64,000 nucleotides of DNA from Triglochin maritima (lineage: Eukaryota > Streptophyta > Magnoliopsida > Alismatales > Juncaginaceae). The stretch spans positions 38,336,201-38,400,200 of the forward strand of contig OY821771.1 in assembly GCA_963682175.1 (NCBI GenBank). Reading direction: 5' to 3'. This document shows positions 59,301 through 64,000 of the stretch, piece by piece. The translations under genes and the position numbers were made by a program. The notes under the pieces are model-generated. The model was not told where the DNA came from. It saw only the letters and a list, made by a program, of their open reading frames with translations, and did not search any database. Position 1 is the first letter of the stretch. Each line of letters starts with the position of its first letter.

Positions 59301-60968
59301 TGATTGTCTGCCATCTGTTAATTGGGTCCTTTCACTTGCTAAAGTTGCAGTCCTAAGACATGGGGTTCGTGGGCTCGTGATTGATCCTTACAATGAACTT
59401 GATCATCAACGGGCACCAAACCAGTGAGAGCCATGTTTTTTGTTTATTACTTTGATACCATTTATGCATTAGTAAAAACATGCTTAAAGTGGTTCCTCTC
59501 TTGTTGGATGCTCTGGGTTATAAAACATAATTTTATTTAGTCTAAATTATCTTACTGGAGTACTAGTTCAGAAGAGAAATTAATGATTCCTATATGTATG
59601 GGAATGACTTGTAGTTTGTGTTCTAGTTGTATTATTGGTCTCGCTACCAGTGTTTCCTGTCATCATTTTCTTTTAGTTCAATATTTAGCCTACACTGATC
59701 TTTCATCCTTGCAGGACAGAAACAGAGTATGTAAGTCAAATGCTGAGTAAAGTTAAGCGCTTTGCACAGCACCATGCATGTCATGTGTGGTTTGTAGCGC
59801 ACCCCAAACAGGTATACCATGATTTCCAATCTAAGTTTAGTTCCAGAAGATAACATCAGTCTTTCTTGCTCGCTTTTATTCTGTATGCCACAACTTGAAC
59901 CTCTCATGAATGCACTTTTCTGTATTGCCACCACCACTGCTTTAACATCAATTATTTTTTCAGTTACAAAACTGGGATGGTAAAGCTCCCAATATGTATG
60001 ATATAAGTGGAAGTGCACATTTCATTAATAAGTGTGACAATGGTATTGTAATTCATCGCAACCGTAACAAGGAGCATGGGCCACTTGATCAAGTGCAGGT
60101 TGATATCCATCTTATCTCTAAAATGATTGTCGCATAGGTACTTTACCATCTTGTATTGATGCTTAGGTGTGTGTTAGGAAAGTACGGAACAAGGTTGCAG
60201 GAAGTGTTGGTGATGCTTTCTTGTCGTATGATAGGTATGTAACATCTTTCTCTTTTAGCACTTTCACCGAATTATTAATAAATACCCGGTGGTAAATAGA
60301 ATAATGGCTTACGAGATGAAAATTGTAAACCATAAAAACCATTGTTGAGGAGTGCAACTGCATATGCATCCCATCTGTTCCTAGATTAATGGCTTACGGG
60401 CATTTTATGTGCCAAGGATGGTATATGCAGCAATACTAATCAAAGCAAGTTAAACACCTTAACCTAGCGTGGGTACTTTGCCCTAGTCTAGACATGGACT
60501 TGGTGGTCAACCTTTTTTTTTAATTGGTGGTTAAACTTCTTGTTTTAAAACATTCACTGCATGTTTTAGTTGCTTTCATGTATTCCGGGAGAAACTTCTT
60601 GCCGTAATGACCAGCATTTTTTTTATAAGCTAAGGATATAAAGTAACGACAGGTGTGCTAGACTTCTCTGGAAGTTCAATAACATATGCATGTTTCCTTA
60701 ATTTCCAGTAGATATTAAAAATAAAATGGTCTGCTGTTGTGTTTTAAATGCCATAATTCTTGATTGAAGAGTACCTGTTCTAGCGTCTTATGATTTCTAA
60801 TGCCATTTTCTCGACCCAGAGTTGAGTTTCTCTGAGGAAACTCCCTAGCATTTTTTGCTGACGAAGAATGCAAATATAAAAACAATTCTTTTGGTCCCTT
60901 GCAGGATCATCGGAGAATATACTGATGCCACTACCGTTGAAGCACTTGATATAGATAAATCCAGATAG
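50371..60968 (+). CDS. TWINKLE-type organellar DNA primase-helicase, with a frame break in one exon
   Basis: Exons: 50371-50581, 50798-50928, 51296-51351, 51458-51515, 51603-51737, 53145-53228, 53321-53401, 53524-53584, 53723-53839, 54439-54486, 54586-54671, 54795-54855, 56352-56534, 58113-58244, 58327-58388, 59015-59098, 59292-59423, 59715-59811, 59964-60098, 60167-60234 and 60905-60968, about 690 residues (Arabidopsis TWINKLE is about 700). An Arg/Ser/Leu-rich transit peptide is followed by the zinc site (CGVCKTGQ, LCPKCEGG, WSCFRGKCGW), Toprim (VEGEIDKLSMEEAG, ILATDSDPPGQ), a linker, and the RecA-like helicase with Walker A GVPNSGKSEW, Walker B GLVIDPYNEL and AHPKQ. Plant TWINKLE primes and unwinds plastid and mitochondrial DNA. 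Exon 53524-53584 is 61 nt where the paralogue has 66, so the frame shifts after KILYG. The intron at 58245 has a GC donor. A hAT element lies in intron 5. Confidence 0.9.
52071..52894. mobile_element. hAT-type element in TWINKLE intron 5
   Basis: The left end 'caaggttttcagaacc' and the reversed right end 'cactgttttgaaaacc' form imperfect inverted repeats. They are flanked by the perfect 8-bp duplication 'gctacatg' (52063-52070 and 52895-52902). Subterminal stretches are full of ggttcaaccgg/ccggttgaacc motifs in opposite orientation. Long open frames inside (for example 52350-52910) are low-complexity by-products of these motifs, not a transposase. Confidence 0.85.
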
Positions 60969-62291
60969 CAACATCATGAAACAAATTGAGCGCCTTTCGG
61001 GATTTTAAGTGAAGGGATGACAATTACAAAAGTGAAGAGAAGACAATTGGCAACAACTGGTCTCTCAGAGAGTCCCATCATATTGGCTTAATTTTTGAAA
61101 TGTGTATAGTCCATTAGTCCTAGTGCAGTTTAACTGCGAAAGGGATTTTTTTTTCTTTCAATACCGGGACATGTATTAAACTGTTCTTTTGTTTTACAGG
61201 CTAGGTTGTAAAATGTCTCAATAGAGGTGTACAGAGTGGTGTAGGGGAGAGTGTAGAAGTCGTGCAGCACTGCGTGCGAAATCCGAATGGTGATTCATTA
61301 ATTGTAGTTTATTTATTATTTATTTTTTCAGAGGTTTGGTTACCAATCATGTTACCTCGGATGGAGGGGAGCACAATCGATGCTGTTTTAGCAAGTGAAG
61401 ATCCTAAAATTAGATTTGCAATCCGGTCCATACAACTTGAACATGCACCGTGTGGAATGAAACCATCGTGGAAATTGGAAAATCCACAAATCCAGGATGA
61501 GTTGATCATCAATGTTCAGGTGGTGATTTTGCACGCGCAACTGAAATGTGATGTCTAGAAAATCTAAAAATGTCTTTTTATAATGCCATGGACCAAATGA
61601 TCTATCTGAATTTATTTCAAACATCTATGTCATGGTCCCTTTGACATGGTACAAATATCTAAATTTCACCTTTTATATACTTTTTCAAACCTATATTCAA
61701 ACCTATTGCCGATTATCGGGAAAAATTGTATTCCCATTTTGTACGACATCATGCATGATGGATTAGGTATATCAGGTCAATTTCTAAGAAAAAATTGTGG
61801 TCAATTTTTCTGGAAGGACTCTGGTAACTGAGATTTTAAGTAATTATTTATATGATCTCATCATAACGCTACAGATCAACTTTCAGCGTCCCTTTTTTGG
61901 GATTGATCACCAGAGAGAAATTTAACAATGAAAATGAGTGGTTATCTAATGAAGAGTGAAAAACATGCATCCATGGAATAGTCCCCACAACCCGCTCGGC
62001 AAACAAAAGTTTGTCAAATGAAATCTTAATGTCACAGACATGAGAGAAAGTCGCACCTAGTATTAATACAATCCATTTATAAATTCTATTTTTTCACCAC
62101 GAACATTACTCTGATTCACGAAAACTAATTCCGATAGTGTAATACTCGGGAGAATAAATAGCAATAACTGATTCCAATTGTCCACGCATCTCGTCACTAA
62201 TAAACAATATAAAGAATCAAAAACATTTTTACAATATATGCCCACAATAATTCTGGCATACAAGAATATATCAGGAAATACTAATACAACA
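60969..62291. other. Convergent spacer between TWINKLE and fatty acid 2-hydroxylase
   Basis: Holds the 3' untranslated regions of two genes that point at each other. An ORF at 61330-61558 (reading MLPRMEGSTIDAVL) has no recognisable domain and no clear splice context; I list it here and not as a gene. The remainder is AT-rich. Confidence 0.45.
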
Positions 62292-64000
62292 TTAGTTTTC
62301 CCCCTTGGGAACCAATTTTTGTGGGGGGAATGTTCCAAACACCTGATCCCAGAGAGAGGATGTGATCCCATAGCCCAAATCTTGGATTCTGAAGTGATGG
62401 TTTAAATGGTATCTCTGCAGAAAAACAAACATACACACACAAATTTGATTCCCAAACATGTAGACAAAATAAACATATAATTGATCTGCCTTGGTAGCGT
62501 AACTTACCTTGAGATGACGCCCAGGCTCTCTAGTTGGTTGCCCATGGTGGAGGTAATAGTGAGTGCAGTCATACATTACATAGCCAAGCAGACCACCTCC
62601 AAATAATCCAGGGGCAATTGTCGGAGTTGATATTAATTTGATCAGATGATAAAACTACAAGATGGACAGGAACAACTACTTAGTCATACATTACATTGCT
62701 CCAATGATATCAGTAACTAAAGTTGTAAGAGAACTATGGGTGTGCTTGATGTATTGTTTGTAAATTCTACAATATCATCTAGTGAAAGGGTTTACAATTC
62801 TGACAATTATAAATGACTTGATTCGTATATCTTGTTTTAATAACAAGCAATTTTGAAAAGGTAACAGCTGCATATCATAAAGTGTATTTTCCTACCCACA
62901 TGAAGTTAAATTAATAGGCAAGCCATGAAAGAAAACATATAATAGTGTGCGTGTTTGATCATATTTGGACTATAACATCAACATTTTGCACTGATTCCAA
63001 ATGATTTTTTTATCAAAAGTATTTATATCGTGAAAAAATAGAACAAATCAATAAGAAATGTACCGGAATGCACAGTATAGCTGCTGCTGCAGGGGGAAAT
63101 ACTAGCCGAAGTCCATCCATTGGGTGCTTATGGTGACACCCATGGAGAAGATAATGTGCGGTGTTTGCCCTACAGAATCATTCAAGGCTCTTTCAGTATG
63201 AAAATTTCAAGTTTTACCAAGAAAATTACAATGAGGCCAACTGCACCAGTATGTCTTTGTTTTAATGTGGAAGAGAAACCGATGCAACACATATTCAACC
63301 AATGTCCAGATAAAGATTCCAGATACCACCATTAAAGCTACTTCTGGCAAACTATAGCCCAAATTGATGGATTTGGTTATGAAGTAGCACACAACTGGCA
63401 ACCAGATTACGGGAATCGCCCACCAATGTGTACGCGTTAAGAACTGATATTCGAAAGATCATAATCAGAAAGACAGTGTTAGTAAATATCTAGCCAATGG
63501 GTGGGTATATACTTCGGCAAGGGGGACGCATACCTCCCAAAAGTCACTTGCAAAAAAACGTGGCCCTTCCTTGCTAACAATTGGCTGGTGTACCCAGTCC
63601 TGATAATCTTCACCAAGATGGCCAACCTGTCATAGATACCTCAAAACATAAATTAAGCCCTTCTGTCTGACTGATGAAGTCGAAACAAGCGTTCAAATGT
63701 AAAAATAAAACCATGATAAACTTTAATCCTGTCTCTGAACTTCCTACCTCCTCTAATTCAGACTTTTAACTATAATCACTTTCCCCTCATCAGACTGTTT
63801 TGCAGTAAATCACTGACACCAATCCCAACAGTCCAATACAACGATACATCCTATTGTTACTCATGCTGTATTTACTCATCCATCTAACGAACCACAAAAT
63901 GTCCACGAGGTAAGATTTTTTCCCGCAAACACTGATTTATGATGTGTTGCTTACTTACAGTTACAAATCCAGAAGCGAAAGCTAACCTGGAAAACAAGAG
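62292..64000 (-). CDS. Plant fatty acid 2-hydroxylase (FAH1/FAH2 type), 5'-partial
   Basis: Minus-strand exons, in coding order: 64000-63987 (window edge), 63626-63534, 63443-63247, 63169-63064, 62654-62508 and 62414-62292. Together they cover about 225 residues; plant FAH proteins are about 237. The frame begins mid-exon with LVFQ, then VGHLGEDYQDWVHQP. Histidine clusters of the di-iron membrane hydroxylase fold are all present: HRFLFH, HGCHHKH, HYYLHHG and HLNHH. Hydrophobic segments (WAIPVIWLPVVCYFI, LPEVALMVVSGIFIW) are the membrane spans. Like other plant FAHs it has no fused cytochrome b5 domain. The enzyme 2-hydroxylates the acyl chain of (dihydro)ceramide in the ER, using electrons from cytochrome b5. 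Only the first dozen or so residues are missing. Confidence 0.94.

Noticed and set aside
61262..61558. 98-codon plus-strand frame downstream of TWINKLE
   Set aside because: No recognised domain and no clear exon boundaries; it lies in the 3' region between converging genes. Kept only as a note in the spacer entry.

Overview
The window reads as nuclear DNA of a flowering plant, most likely a eudicot. Its genes are split into many short exons with GT-AG introns, the intergenic DNA is AT-rich, and it carries many plant-type transposable elements (hAT deletion derivatives, Ty3/gypsy-like LTR elements, PIF/Harbinger, short non-LTR elements). I could not identify the species. No CRISPR array, prokaryotic operon or convincing RNA gene is visible.

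Six host genes can be read exon by exon. From left to right: (1) an organelle-type YchF/Obg-like P-loop NTPase (+, 2192-7880) whose first exon with the Walker A lies outside the window; (2) a C-factor-like short-chain dehydrogenase/reductase (+, 10710-13168); (3) a two-domain 3-mercaptopyruvate/thiosulfate sulfurtransferase (+, 34351-39720); (4) a primase/Toprim-only TWINKLE paralogue (+, 40874-44689); (5) a full-length TWINKLE-type organellar primase-helicase (+, 50371-60968); (6) a plant fatty acid 2-hydroxylase (-, 62292 to the window end) that converges on TWINKLE. Genes 4 and 5 are tandem duplicates with matching exon structure. The helicase-less copy has an open frame, whereas the full-length copy has one exon 5 nt shorter, which breaks its frame in the Toprim region.

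Between the dehydrogenase and the sulfurtransferase lies about 21 kb of nested transposons. A 1.7-kb solo LTR (14780-16467, minus) sits in an exon-like ORF. A related solo LTR (19886-29002, plus) is itself split by a 7.4-kb LTR retrotransposon (20705-28088). That inner element has near-identical LTRs, a tRNA-Asp-type primer site and a gag-protease ORF, but no reverse transcriptase, RNase H or integrase. Next to it is a decayed PIF/Harbinger transposase with its Myb/SANT-like partner ORF (29340-32012, minus). Five hAT-type deletion derivatives with 8-bp target duplications (four perfect, one 7/8) lie in introns and spacers. A family of GC-rich palindromic elements fills the spacer between the two TWINKLE copies.

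The host genes do not form a pathway operon. Four of them (YchF-like, sulfurtransferase, and the TWINKLE pair) belong to families with organellar members, but their adjacency here looks like ordinary plant gene order. The most notable observations are the TWINKLE pair with its frame lesion and a GC-AG intron beside the P-loop, the pol-less gag-protease retroelement nested in a solo LTR, the repeated GCGGCG/CGCCGC hairpins in that element, and a SINE-like insertion with an 18-bp target duplication and a run of 32 G.
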